Of a stretch of DNA of 64,000 nucleotides, positions 22,820 to 34,320 are shown piece after piece; position 1 is the first letter of the stretch; each line of letters opens with the position of its first letter. The notes beneath the pieces are model-generated. The model worked only from the letters and a program-made list of their open reading frames with translations, was not told where the DNA came from and made no database searches. Source of the DNA: Desmodus rotundus (lineage: Eukaryota; Chordata; Mammalia; Chiroptera; Phyllostomidae); NCBI RefSeq assembly GCF_022682495.2, contig NC_071390.1:168789220-168853219 (forward strand), given 5' to 3'. Both the position numbers and the translations under genes were made by a program.

Positions 22820-25800
22820 ATGGCAATGAATAACTACCTATCGATAATAACCTTAAATGTAAATGGATTAAATGCTCCAATCAAAAGACATACAACAGCT
22901 GAATGGATAAGAAAACATGACCCACACATATGCTGCCTACAAGAAACCCATCTCAGGACAAAAGACTTACACAGACTGAAAGTGAAGGGCTGGAAACAAA
23001 TTTTCCAAGCAAACGGACAGGGAAAAAAAGCAGGGGTAGCAATACTCATATCAGACAAAATAGACTTCCAAAGAAGGGCCATAAAGAGAGACCCAGAAGG
23101 TCACTTCATAATACTCAAAGGAAGAATCCACCAAGAAGAAATAAACATTATAAATATATATGCACCCAACATAGGAGCACCCAAATACATAAAGAAAATC
23201 TTGGAGGATTTCAAGAAAGATATTGACAGCAACACAATTATAGTAGGGGATTTTAACACCCCACTATCAAAAATGGACAGGTCTTCCAAACAAAAGATTA
23301 ACAAAGATATTGTGTCACTTAACAATACCCTAGAGGAAATGGACTTAACTGATATATACAGAGCTTTTCATCCCAAAGAAGCAAAATACACATTCTTTTC
23401 AAGTGTCCATGGAACTTTTTCAAAGATAGACCACATGATAGGACACAAAGCAACCCTCAACAAATTCAAGAAAATTGAAATCATATCAAGCATCTTCTCT
23501 GACCACAAGGGTCTGAAACTAGAAACCAACCCCAAGGGTAAAAACCCAAAACACTCAAAATCATGGAGACTGAATAGCATGCTATTAAACAATGAATGGG
23601 TCAAGAATGAGATTAGGGAAGAAATCAAAAACTTCCTGGAAACAAATGAAAACGAACTCACAACAACCCAAAACCTATGGGACACAGCAAAGGCAGTCCT
23701 GAGAGGGAAGTTCATAGCAATACAGGCCTACCTTAAGAAGTTAGAAACAGTTCACACAAACAACCTAACCCTACGCCTACAAGAACTGGAGGAACAACAA
23801 CAAAGACAGCCCAGAGCAAGCAGAAGGAAGGAAATAACCAAGATCAGAGCAGAACTAAATGACATAGAGACTAAAAGCACAATTGTAAGGATCAATGAAT
23901 CTAGAAGCTGGTTCTTTGAAAAGATAAACAAAATCGACAAGCCTTTAAGTAGGCTTATCAAGAAGAAAAGAGAGAGGATCCAAATAAACAGAATTAGAAA
24001 TGAAAGTGGAGAGATTACAACTGATACCACAGAAATACAAAGGATCGTAAGAAATTACTATGAAGACCTATATGCTAAGAAATTTGAAAACCTAGATGAA
24101 ATGGACACATTTCTAGAAAAATATAATCTTCCAAAACTGACTGAAGAAGAAGCAGAAAACCTGAACAGACCAATATCAGCAAAGGAAATTGAAGCAGTCA
24201 TCAAGAAACTCCCATCACACAAAAGCCCTGGACCAGATGGTTTCACAGGAGATTTCTACAAAGCATTTAAGGAAGAACTAACCCCTATCCTTCACAGACT
24301 ATTCGAAAAAATCCAAACTGATGGAAGACTCCCAAACTCTTTTTATGAAGCCAACATCATCCTAATCCCAAAACCAGATAAAGACACAACGAAGAAAGAA
24401 AACTTCAGGCCAATATCGCTGATGAACATAGACGCTAAAATTCTCAACAAAATATTAGCAAACCGCATCCAGCAATATATTAAAAAGATCATCCACCATG
24501 ACCAAGTGGGATTCATCCCAGGGATGCAAGGATGGTACAATATTCGCAAATCAATAAACATAATACATCACATCAACAACAGCAAAGACAAAAATCACAT
24601 GATCATATCAATAGATGCGGAAAAAGCATTCGATAAGATACAGCACCCATTTCTGATAAAAACACTCAGCAAAGTGGGAATAAAGGGAGCAGTCCTCAAC
24701 ATAATTAAGGCCATATATGAGAGACCTACAGCCAACATCACATTCAATGGACAAAAACTTAGAGCTTTCCCACTAAGATCAGGAACAAGACAAGGATGCC
24801 CTCTCTCACCACTCCTATTCAACATAGTATTGGAAGTCCTAGCCACAGCAATCAGACAAGAAAAAGCAATAAAAGGCATCCAAATTGGAAAGGAGGAAAT
24901 GAAACTGTCACTGTTTGCAGACGACATGATAGTGTACATGGAAAACCCTATAGACTCCACTCAAAAACTACTTGACCTAATAAATGAATTTGGCAAAATA
25001 GCTGGATACAGAGTCAATACCCAGAAATCAAAGGCATTCCTGTACACCAACAACTAAACTGCAGAAACACAAATCAGGAAAAAAATCCCATTCGATATAG
25101 CAACAAGAAAAATAAAGTACCTAGGAATAAACCTAACCAAGGAGGTAAAAGACCTGTACTCAGAAAACTACACAACACTGAAGAAAGAAATTAAGGAAGA
25201 TACAAACAAATGGAAGCATGTACCATGTTCATGGATTGGAAGAATTAACATCATCAAAATGGCCATACTACCCAAAGCAATTTATAGATTCAATGCAATC
25301 CCTATTAGAGTACCCATGACATATTTCACAGATATAGAACAAACATTGCAGAAATTCATATGGAACCATAAACGACCTCGAATAGCAGCAGCAATTCTGA
25401 GAAAGAAGGACAAAGCAGGAGGTATCACAATACCTGATATCAAACTGTATTACAAGGCCACGGTAATCAAAACAGCCTGGTACTGGCATAAAAACAGGCT
25501 CATAGACCAATGGAACAGAATAGAGAGCCCAGAAATAAACTCAAATCTATACGATCAATTAATATTTGACAAAGGAGGCAGGAGCATAAAATGGAGCAAA
25601 AACAGTCTCTTCAACAGATGGTGTTGGGAGATCTGGACAGCTACGTGCAAAAAAATGAAACTCGATCACCAACTTACGCCATACACGAAAATAAACTCAA
25701 GATGGATAAAAGACTTAAATATAAGCCGTAACACCATAAAAGTCCTTGAGGAGAACATTGGCAGGAAAATCTCAGACATTCCACGCAGCAACATCCTCAC

Positions 25801-26641
25801 AGACACATCCCCTAAAGCAAGGGACATAAAGGAAAGAATAAACAAATGGGACCTCATCAAAATAAAAAGCTTCTGCATGGCTAAAGAAAACAGCACCAAA
25901 TTACAAAGAGAACCAACAATATGGGAAAGCATATTTGCCAATGATACCTCAGACAAGGGCCTGATCTCCAAAATATATAAAGAACTCACACGACTCCACT
26001 CCAGGAAGACAAACAACCCAATTAAAAAATGGGCAAAGGACTTGAACAGACACTTCTCCAAGGAAGACATACAGAAGGCCCAGAGACATATGAAAAGATG
26101 CTCAGCATCACTAGCCATCAGAGAGATGCAAATTAAAACCACAATGAGGTATCATCTCACACCAGTCAGAATGGCCAACATAAACAAATCCACAAACAAA
26201 TGTTGGAGAGGATGCGGAGAAAAGGGAACCCTCGTGCACTGTTGGTGGGAATGCAGACTGGTGAGGCCACTGTGGAAAACAATATGGAATTTCCTCAGAA
26301 AACTAAAAATGGAACTGCCCTTTGACCCAGTAATTCCGCTGCTGGGATTATACCCTAAGAACACTGAAACACCAATCCAAAAGAATCTGTGCACCCCAAT
26401 GTTCATAGCAGCACAATTTACAATAGCCAAATACTGGAAGCAACCGAAGTGCCCATCAGCAAACGAGTGGATCCAAAAACTATGGTATATTTACACAATG
26501 GAATTCTACGCAGCAGAGAGAAAGAAGGAGCTTATACCCTTTGCAACAGCATGGATGAAACTGGAGAGCATTATGCTAAGTGAAATAAGCCAGGAAGTGA
26601 GGGACAAATACCATATGATCTCACCTTTAACTGGAACATAA
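22820..26641 (+). pseudogene. L1 ORF2 (endonuclease/reverse transcriptase), one premature stop
   Basis: 1273 sense-length codons before the final TAA, but TAA at 25055-25057 (codon 746) interrupts the frame; the same frame is open again to 26639. ORF2p nicks DNA and reverse-transcribes L1 RNA. Endonuclease: N13 (LNVNGLN), E42 (QETHL), D144 and N146 (VGDFNTPLS), D204, D228 and H229 (SDHKG). Reverse transcriptase: D599 ([11 protein letters not shown]) and FADD at 699-702 (D701, D702). The C-terminal Cys motif CX3CX7HX4C lies at 1128-1145 (CWRGCGEKG...HCWWEC). All catalytic residues are present, but the stop removes the end of the RT and the Cys-rich part. Downstream methionines (from 25259) are not expected to be used. 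Confidence 0.95.
25055..25057 (+). other. Single premature stop in L1 ORF2
   Basis: TAA in a context (YTNN then stop, then TAET) where related ORF2 proteins read through. One base substitution is enough to explain it; no frameshift accompanies it. It falls just after the reverse-transcriptase core. Confidence 0.95.
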
Positions 26642-26894
26642 GCAATAGAAGGAAAAAGCAAACAAAATATAACCAGAGACACTGAAGTTAAGAACAATGT
26701 AACAATAGCAAGGGCGGGGGTGGGGGGTGGGGGCGGGGACAGTGGGTAGAGGGGATTACAGGAACTACTATAAAGGACACATGAACAAATCCAAGGGGGA
26801 GGGTGGAGAGGGGGGAGGGAAGTGGGTTCACCTGGGGTGGGGTGAAGGGATGGGGGGAAAAGGCATACAACTGTAATTAAATAACAATAAATTT
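26642..26894 (+). other. L1 3'UTR with G-rich tracts
   Basis: Two G-rich blocks (about 26713-26745 and 26795-26859) contain many runs of three or more G and could form G-quadruplexes, a conserved trait of mammalian L1 3'UTRs. The same block layout is seen in the truncated L1 at 1396-1520. Confidence 0.85.
26886..26891 (+). terminator. L1 polyadenylation signal
   Basis: AATAAA followed within a few bases by the genomic poly(A) run (about 26895-26909), as expected for an L1 transcript end. Confidence 0.9.
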
Positions 26895-26909
26895 AAAAAA
26901 AAAAAAAAA

Positions 26910-26927
26910 AAAGAATATAGATTTTGA
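26910..26927 (+). repeat. L1 target-site duplication, 3' copy
   Basis: Identical to 20096-20113 over 18 bp. Its first As merge with the poly(A) tail. Confidence 0.93.
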
Positions 26928-27110
26928 AGTTAGTCAGACTTTGGTATAAGTTCTAACATTAGCTGCAAAACCTTGGGCAAGTTATTCGCCCTTTTACTTT
27001 TAATTTTTTAAAAAATAAGGAAAATAGTGTCTTTACAAGAATATAGGCTTCAGTGTGATAACAAAACTGAGAACACTTAGCCTGGCACTTAACTGTACCA
27101 CTTATTATTT
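26928..27110 (+). repeat. MIR SINE, sense, cut by the L1 insertion
   Basis: AGTCAGACTTTGGTATAAG, AACCTTGGGCAAGTTATTC and CACTTAGCCTGGCACTTAAC follow MIR order. Its 5' end lies at or just across the L1 insertion point. Confidence 0.65.
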
Positions 27111-27659
27111 TCACTAATGTTAAAATTTTTTGTGTAAGCATAAGCTGAGTGAATTTTGCTGTAGGTCAATGAACATATGATCATAGTCTTAGAATATTGT
27201 ACAAGTTAGAAAGGGTTCGAAGTGAAGAAAAGGCAGTAAAAATTATTTAAGGAGAAAAGACCGTACTGAAAGCAGGAAGACTTACCTTTCCAACTAAGAG
27301 TCAGTTCATCCAGCCTTACAAGAAACTTGAAAGGTCATTAGCTCTCAAAGACCCTGGTCATCTTGAAAGGATGCTTTGATACGTTCTCCAGGCCCACCTT
27401 GAATAATTTTTGCTGCCTTTTCTGCTGAACTTTGTGGCATTCTGACACAGATAGAGATTTGAGGAACAAATCAGTCTCAGGAGAAGATTTTTTTGATAAT
27501 AAACTTTTCTACAAAATTCTACAAAATGAAGGCTATTTGCACTTGAAATAAAGCTCAGTTATGCCTGTAGCTTAACTTTTGTGGTGAGCTCAATATTATC
27601 ATAACCTGGGTGAAATTGGGGACTGTTTATAACCTTCAGACTTTTAGCAAAACATGAAG
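27111..27659. other. Unassigned intergenic DNA
   Basis: No recognised feature. Confidence 0.4.
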
Positions 27660-27830
27660 TCCTTCGTTCATTGATTCTTTTATTCATTCATCTAGCAAAT
27701 ATTTATTAAGCACTATGTTCTTATGTCTGTGCTGACTGTCAGGGTACAGAGATTACTAAGACTTCCTTCTCGCTTCAAAAACCTGTTAGACAACCAGCCC
27801 ACTACCATACACAGTGACATTTTTTAAATA
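27660..27830 (-). repeat. L2 LINE 3' end, antisense
   Basis: TTCATTGATTCTTTTATTCAT, CTAGCAAATATTTATTAAGC and the following CTGTCAGGGTACAGAGATTAC are antisense L2 3' text. Confidence 0.75.
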
Positions 27831-28299
27831 CTAAAGGCAAGCATGAATATCTTTGAAAAGACAAAGGGTGGCCCCATAGCCAGATGAATCTGCCCCAAAT
27901 GAGAATGCTTTTGAGTGGGCCATTCTAACTTACATTTAAGAACAATCTTAACACCTCATGCCAGCACTAAGGAAGAATGATTTGAGGACTCTTTGAGAGC
28001 ACCACAGTGCTGGACCGTGACTTGGGAAGGTAACTCAAGGGCAAGAAGGAGGTGACTCCACCAGTTAAGTTACAATAGGCCAGGGTCTGTGGTCCTCTAT
28101 CCCCATCTCTTGCCAACAAGGTTTTAGGTATCCCTCACAGAAGGACATTTAAAGTAAGCACCAATCCTGCACTTTAGAGTCCACAGGAAAGATGACCTTC
28201 CTCCCACCCCCACCACCAGTCTGGACAGATGAGTGGCTCCCACAGTTTGTTCACATCCTACAATTATACCAAGATGAGGGCATTACAGTGGACTTGTTC
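27831..28299. other. Unassigned intergenic DNA
   Basis: No recognised feature. Confidence 0.4.
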
Positions 28300-28425
28300 A
28301 CATAGGCCTCCCCCCACTATAAATCTTTCAGGGGAGTACAGATTCCCTCTTACTCTTTTTTGCATCTCTAGCACCTATGTCAGCTCAGTAAGTGTTTGGT
28401 GAAAGAATCAATGAATCCACACAAC
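28300..28425 (+). repeat. L2 LINE 3' end, sense
   Basis: TTGCATCTCTAGCACCTATG and CAGTAAGTGTTTGGTGAAAG with a degenerate GAATCAATGAAT end. Confidence 0.65.
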
Positions 28426-28544
28426 TGCATGTTTTTACTGCTTCCCTGAGCTCCCTCTATTCAGTGCTTGACATGCAGCACTCTCCGAAATTCTAGGATA
28501 ACCCCTTCTCCCAAATTTCACACAATTTGTTTTTTTCAGGATAT

Positions 28545-28765
28545 CATTATTTTACTTGTTATTGAATTTATTGGGGTGACATTTGTTAATAAAATCATAT
28601 AGGTTTCAGGTGTACACTTCTATAAGACATCATCTGTATATTGTATTGTGTGTTCACCACCCCAAATCAAATCGCCTTCCATTACCACTTATCCCCTCTA
28701 CACCCAATTTGGTGTGAACTCCCTCCACTGGGGCATCCACTAAAAATCCTTATGACCACTGATCT
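28545..28765 (-). repeat. L1 3' end fragment (L1MA-like), antisense
   Basis: ATTTATTGGGGTGACATTTG, TAGGTTTCAGGTGTACACTT and GTATTGTGTGTTCACCACCC are text I recognise as the reverse complement of an older mammalian L1 3' end. Subfamily uncertain. Confidence 0.55.
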
Positions 28766-29689
28766 AGTTTACAACGTCGACTGAGAAGAAGAGAATGTGA
28801 CCAAGCAGAAAGGAGTCTAAAATGGACAGCAATTCCTGGGGAGCATTAAGCCTCATCTTTGGAGATCATTGCTTTGTTCAAGGAGAACTGTAAAAGAGAG
28901 TGAACCTTATCGTCGGTCGCACTGTAGTTGCATCTAGGGGTAAAAAGCAGAGATTGAGAAGCCTCCTGGATGAGTTAAGAAGAGGGCTAATGAAGTGGAA
29001 GCTGTCTAGGGTATGTGATCCTTAATTGTACATTTCATTGCTTTTATTATTTTCTGTTACGACTTTATAGCTGACTTAACCATGTTTTCCAAGAGCCAAT
29101 ACTTGGCAGTAAGAATTAGTTGAAGAAAATAAAAAGAACCTCTCAACTTCTTCAGAAACTCTTTTCCCTTTAGTCGATTTTCTCCTCTCTCCCCCGAAGC
29201 ATCAATTCTTTCAAAAACTTGCACACTAAACTTACTTCAGAAACGAATAGGGAACTTTTTAATAGCTCATACTCACTTTCCCCTCACCTTAAGATTTTTC
29301 TTCTTTATTTCAATACAAAGCAATATCATGAGTCATAAGATTCATATCTAATTATTACAAGTGAAATAATTGAAAGTAATGGAAATTTATTTTACTTTCA
29401 TAGTGCTGAGGAAATTCAAGCACTTTATATATTATAAATGATTGGTGGCTTTGAAGAGTGCAGAATTTGAAGAATCTTCATTCCACTCAAATTCTCAGTT
29501 AGATGAGGCCAGTTAAAGTACAAAAACTCTTAATACCAAATACTCATATAGATTTAAGTGCTGAAGAAAACAAAAAGGAAGGGCACAAACATTTATTTAG
29601 TGTGCAAAGATATGCACAAGAGATATTCATAAATGTATCTCCCATTTAAGCCAAATTATCTTCATAAAAAGCTTCATGGAAAAACATTT
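28766..29689. other. Unassigned intergenic DNA
   Basis: AT-rich, no gene recognised. Confidence 0.4.
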
Positions 29690-29784
29690 GTTTTATAAAA
29701 GAGGGACTAGGCCTAGAGAGTCTAGGTGACTTCCTTAAAGTCACACAGACAGTGAGTAACAGAGCCAGCACAAAACTTCAAGTC
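29690..29784 (-). repeat. MIR SINE fragment, antisense
   Basis: GACTTCCTTAAAGTCACACAG and AGTGAGTAACAGAGCCAGCA match antisense MIR. Confidence 0.7.
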
Positions 29785-30180
29785 CATTTATGGTAGAAAC
29801 TGAGAGTGAAAAGGTGGTTGCCAGGGCTGGGGTCAGACCTAACGAAAAGATTTAATTGAATGGTACAAAATTTCCATTATGCGAAATGAATAAGTCCCAG
29901 AGATCTACTTTGTATCCTAGTGTATATTTAGTAGTACTGTATTACAGCCTTTATTGTATTATTAAGAAGGTAAATCTTATAGTGGATTCTTATCACAAAA
30001 AATATAATAATAATAATTAAGAGAGTGGGAAGAAACTTTTGGAGGTAATAAGTCAATCTATGACGGAGATCATAGTAATGATTTCACAAATGTATTCTTA
30101 TCTCCAAACTTATCAAGTTGTATACATTAAATATGTACAGTAGCTTTGTACATCAATCATGCCTTAGTAACGCAATTTTA
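29785..30180 (+). repeat. L1M 3'UTR fragment, sense
   Basis: GTGGTTGCCAGGGCTGGGG, AAGTCCCAGAGATCTACTTTG, CTCCAAACTTATCAAGTTGT and ACATTAAATATGTACAGTAG follow the L1MB-like 3'UTR to near its end. Confidence 0.85.
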
Positions 30181-30910
30181 AAGTAAAAGAAATGCCATTC
30201 TTCTCACCAATATTTTTGTTTTAGGAAAGTTATTTTTATTAAAAAGTACTGTTTAAATTAATTTAAAAGCTCTTAAAGGTTAAGTTGACTAACATTGGAC
30301 AATAAGCAAGATTTATCAATTTGTTATTAATGATCTTCCACTTAAATTAATAATAATGGATACGGGGGACCTACTTTCTACTCATCCTTCCTTGCTCAAT
30401 GGAAAAGTCTATGCATCTTCATTCCCTGAAAGTTCCAGCAGATTCTGTAAGTTTGTTCTTCCTTCGGTGAATAACGTGCACACCAAAAAAAAAAAAATCC
30501 AAGTCTGTTGGACTCTAATGCTTCTTGAAGGTGATTATGGAAAATTTTTGCAAGGAACGTCAGAGTTAGAATGAATTGCAGACATTCCCCGTTTTCCAGC
30601 ACCCTCAGTGACAGGAACAGTGAGGGCCAGATCTGGAGGAGACCCAAGTCTGTGTTAAAGCATAGATGGTCCTTTGCTTCCCTTATCTGATGTTTCAGTT
30701 GAAGTACTTCACAGAGCTGAATCATCTCAGAAAATGATCCAACTCTGTTTTGGCAAACAATGGCTCTGTCCACATGTGGTGACTGGGTTGAACTAAAACT
30801 TGAAATAGGGTCAAGTTATTAGCAGAACTGCCCAAATGATCCATTTCACTAGGATAAAGCACCTCAGCCAACCTTGAGTCCTGTTGTTATTTTGAGGAGA
30901 TAGTATATTG
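30181..30910. other. Unassigned intergenic DNA
   Basis: No gene. The minus-strand frame 30396-30773 (125 codons) includes a run of Phe from a poly(A) and has no motif. Confidence 0.4.
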
Positions 30911-30923
30911 TTATACTATTTTA
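30911..30923 (+). repeat. SINE target-site duplication, left copy
   Basis: TTATACTATTTTA, identical to 31169-31181 and bracketing the SINE plus 37 extra bases. Confidence 0.8.
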
Positions 30924-31168
30924 TTTTATTTTTAAAGGGATTTGCCAAGCCTACTTTCAAGATTTTATTTATTTATTTACTTTTAGAGAGAAGGGAAGGG
31001 AAGGAGAAAGAGAGGGAGAGAAATATCAATGTGTGGTTGTCTCTCACATGCCCCCTACTGGGGACCTGGCCCACAACCCAGGCATGTGCCCTGACTGGGA
31101 ATCGAACCAGTGACCCCTTGTTTTGCAGGCCTGCGCTCAATCCACTGAGCTACACCAGCCAGGGCTCA
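30924..31168 (-). mobile_element. Bat VES-like tRNA-derived SINE with extra 3' segment
   Basis: Read on the minus strand: a tRNA-like head with A box (GGTGTAGCTCAGTGG, complement at 31142-31156) and B box GGTTCGATTCCC (complement at 31097-31108), a body with GGGCACATGCCTGGGTTG and CACACATTGATATTTCTCTC, then a (TAAA)n tail near 30963-30985. The tail is followed by about 27 unique bases and a second A-rich run before the 13-bp duplication, as if downstream DNA was carried along. RNA polymerase III would transcribe it from the internal boxes; it relies on L1 enzymes. Confidence 0.88.
31097..31108 (-). promoter_or_regulatory. Pol III B box of the SINE
   Basis: GGTTCGATTCCC on the minus strand is a near-perfect tRNA B box. 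Confidence 0.85.
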
Positions 31169-31181
31169 TTATACTATTTTA
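31169..31181 (+). repeat. SINE target-site duplication, right copy
   Basis: TTATACTATTTTA, identical to 30911-30923. Confidence 0.8.
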
Positions 31182-31309
31182 AAATATACATTAAAATATA
31201 TATTCTAGTCACTGACAAGAATTTTTCTTCTGAGATTCTATTCAAAAAGTGTGCCAAACTTGTCCAGAACTTCTGAATAAATAATAACAATAAAACGATT
31301 CCTTGTATA

Positions 31310-31420
31310 TTTAAATGCATGTACTATGCTCTCTGGCATCGCTGTCTCATATGATCCTTACAACCACCCATTAGATAAGGAGCCAGAGAAATTAAGTGAC
31401 TCTCCCTGCAAAGCCTAATC
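31310..31420 (-). repeat. MIR SINE fragment, antisense
   Basis: TCATATGATCCTTACAACCAC and AGAGAAATTAAGTGACTCTC match antisense MIR. Confidence 0.6.
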
Positions 31421-31829
31421 TTTTGAGTCTAACCCTAGGACTCTCCCAACTCATCCTCCTGCCAACCAGAGAAATTGCAACTGGACCCCTAAGCCCCTCA
31501 CACACCTCCTCATAGGTCACGTTCAGACAGAGGCACTTTAGCATATCACTCCTTCATCAGCACTGACAAGAACAGAGGATTGCCAGCAGGAAAATGTTCC
31601 ATCCTTTTCTTCTCCTTTGGGGGCCAGGCTCTCAGGGAGAGAAGTTTCACCCTCAGGAATCTGAAGTACTAAGTGTGTCATCACCCACAAAAAAAAAGAA
31701 GAAATAACTGAAGACTCCAGACTCTTGTCTGAGAGCGTGAGGCTGGCATGTGCTATGGCACTGTTTCCCCTCTCACCAGGAGTCGATGCACACGTAGCGT
31801 CTTTCACCCAGAAAACACTCACCTTCCCC
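31421..31829. other. Unassigned intergenic DNA
   Basis: No recognised feature. Confidence 0.4.
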
Positions 31830-32180
31830 ATCTTCTCCTGGCCAGCAAATACTTGCTGTTTCTTCAGATTGCCATTCCATTAACAACTTCTACAGAAAAG
31901 CTTTCCCTGGTCTCCAGGTTAGACCAAACCTCACTTCTATAAGCTCTCCTGGCACCATACATCTGTCCCTCTTAGCATTTGTCATGATTTTAATTTTATA
32001 TTTCTATTGCTATGATGTGTGGGTTAATGTCATCTTCTAATGAATTTAGTTCCTGCAGGAGTAGGAACTATGTCTGGCCATCCATTGTCTTTCATTGCTT
32101 TGCTTATCATAATATCTGGTATATAGCAGGTGTGTAAATATATGTTCAATGAATGAATGAAGAATGAAGCAAGAGAATGT
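31830..32180 (+). repeat. L2 LINE, sense, 3' 350 bp
   Basis: TATAAGCTCTCCTGGCACCAT, CTTAGCATTTGTCATGATTT, TAATATCTGGTATATAGCAGG and CAATGAATGAATGAAG are in exact L2 order. Confidence 0.85.
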
Positions 32181-32900
32181 GAAAGAATGTATCCTAGGAT
32201 CACATGCAGAGATAACTGGAGAGTTTTCAATTTCTAATATGTTGAAATTTACTTAAGTGGATGCAATGAGGCATATTTATTTTTGTTGTTTGCTTTATTT
32301 TTATTTTGATTGTATTCTGGGTATTTTTGAGGGGGAGATAGACTTAAGGAAGAGCTTGAGATAAGTCAAAAAATAAAATAATAGGGAAATTATTTGATGT
32401 AATACTTCTGGTTTTCTGCCCTAATAAATCAATAATTGGGTTGTCAATACAATAAAGCATCCTTTGAGGACTATATTTCTTACCATTTCTTAAGAACAGA
32501 AAATCCGAACAGAGTATATTTCCAATTTGTTCTTCAATTCTTTAAATAGCCTGAGACTTTGAACTCCAAGAATTTTCACAATCCAATTCACTTTCATCAT
32601 CATGCCCTATATTCAGTTTTTAAACATTTCATTCTCAGAGCTATTGTATTACAGTTCACAGCAGAAATGCTTAACTCCCCCCGCCAACATCTGTTTTTGC
32701 TCAAGCAAAACAAAAACCATCAATAGATTTGAAAGTTCAGTAAATCCTATCTACAATCCACATTATTTTCATTGGGAAATAATAAGAATTCCTCAACCTG
32801 AGAACTGAACACTCCATTCCACTTCTGTAAAGATTTCAATCAGCAAAACCCAGAGCATTCAAGTACACGCTGATGTGATCAGAGTCTACTAACAGTACTG
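32181..32900. other. Unassigned intergenic DNA
   Basis: AT-rich, no gene recognised. Confidence 0.4.
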
Positions 32901-32959
32901 TATTGTTCGAGTTATCAGCCAGTGGTCACTTGACAATCTCTGTGTTTTAAGACCTGATG

Positions 32960-33310
32960 AAGTTATGGCCAGGATATATGCAAATTAAGCTCCATATAGA
33001 AAGAAATTGCTTTGTCCATATCATCAGAAAACTTCATATGGAAATGGAGCATTTCTGTGGCTTGGAGTAGCTAATTATTACTGAAAAGGGAGGGGTGGCA
33101 GTCAGAGACAGAAGTGCAGGTGGAGAAAGCACACACCTGGAAAAAACAGTCAACAGAGATAAAGGGGGCACTTGGCTGCTGAGATGGAGAGACAGAACAG
33201 CCAAAGTCACCCCAGCTTATCTCCCAGCTGTAAAATCAGTGCAGGATCAGATGAAAAACATCATTAATTTGAATGTAATTAAATATCATTAATAAGATGC
33301 TCTGGAGTGT
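32960..33310. promoter_or_regulatory. Possible enhancer-like block with octamer and homeodomain motifs
   Basis: A perfect octamer ATGCAAAT (32978-32985) is followed by homeodomain cores in CTAATTATTA (33071-33080) and in a cluster at about 33262-33295 (CATTAATTTG, GTAATTAAAT, CATTAATAAG). The block is free of recognised repeats. Function is inferred. Confidence 0.35.
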
Positions 33311-34029
33311 GTGCTGCTTAGAGATAATGGAAGCCCCTGGGCATGACCCGTGGGGAGGTTGTATCTCAGAATCACACCAGCTCTGGGCTCCTGCAGAGCT
33401 GGGAAAGTAAAAGTCACGCACTTAGTTAACTTTGTTTATTGACTTCACAGCTCCTTCAACAACACCACCTCCAATAAAAGAGATCAGAGACAATGGTGCA
33501 TGGCAGCCATAAAGTTTATCTTTGTTGAATCAATAGAAAAAAATGACATCGCCTAAAGCCAACCCAGACAACCAGTTCTCCTTAACAAAAGTCCTACAGA
33601 TAAGTGTGAGGTAGGCATGCCTTACTACATGGACGAGCATCTTATAGGGGTCTCAGTTCTATACCCAGCATATAAAATTACCTAATATCAAAACAGTTCT
33701 CGACTGCACTGGCTTGGTGACATGCTAACGTATGCCTGTGAGAGGTATTGGTGGCCGTGAGGTTGTTCCTCGTTCTCCATGAGTGTGAGACTCAGTTATG
33801 ACTCCCTAGGTCTGGGGAGAGAGATACAGGATGGAAGCACGGACCAGAAGAGCAGGAGGTGTCTCCCTTCATGTTGAACTTGATTTTCGTGTTATCTCTA
33901 TCTCTCCCTCCCTCCTTCCTTTTCTCTCTCTCTATATCTCTCCATAAATGAGTTCGGGAAAATGAAATGTGTGCCTGATGCCTTTATACCGTACTCTTCC
34001 TTCAATATCTGGAAAATCATTTCTCTCCT
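33311..34029. other. Unassigned intergenic DNA with a CT-rich run
   Basis: A C/T-rich stretch lies at about 33897-33942. Otherwise nothing recognised. Confidence 0.4.
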
Positions 34030-34320
34030 CTCTGTTCTCACACCTCACTCCCTTCGCAGCCCACTTATATCCAACACATCCTTTGAGACTCCACTCAAGT
34101 CAATTTCTCTGACTCTCCAAGTCTAATTTACTTGGCCCTCTTCTAGGTTCTCTTGGAATCCGGTGTGCCCCTCTGTGCAATCACTTACGGTGCCTAGAGA
34201 AATAATTGGCTTACATCACTGCTGCTGTGCTAGACTAAGAGTTCAGCAGGCTGTGTCATGTCTTTTTGTATCGTTAGCACTGAAAACAGTGTGGGCATCT
34301 GGGAGTTAGTAAAGGAGAGA
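34030..34320 (+). repeat. L2 LINE, sense
   Basis: TTTGAGACTCCACTCAAGTC, TGTGCAATCACTTACGGTGC, TAGACTAAGAGTTCAGCAGG and TTTGTATCGTTAGCACTGAA follow L2 order to near its 3' end. Confidence 0.75.

Larger units (their letters stand above)
20114..26909 (+). mobile_element. Full-length L1 retrotransposon
   Basis: This is a complete non-LTR retrotransposon: 5'UTR promoter (20114-21840), ORF1 (21841-22773), spacer (22774-22819), ORF2 (22820-26641), G-rich 3'UTR, AATAAA and a poly(A) run. An 18-bp identical duplication brackets it. L1 moves by target-primed reverse transcription: ORF1 protein coats the RNA and ORF2 protein nicks and copies. Perfect duplications, an intact ORF1 and only one stop in ORF2 point to a recent insertion. 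It landed in or beside a MIR whose remainder continues at 26928. Confidence 0.97.

Noticed and set aside
25259..26641. 460-codon frame as a separate gene
   Set aside because: It is the in-frame continuation of L1 ORF2 after the stop at 25055, with the Cys motif at its end.
30961..31166. tRNA gene suggested by A and B boxes
   Set aside because: The tRNA-like head is followed by a SINE body and a (TAAA)n tail, and the cloverleaf is not kept.
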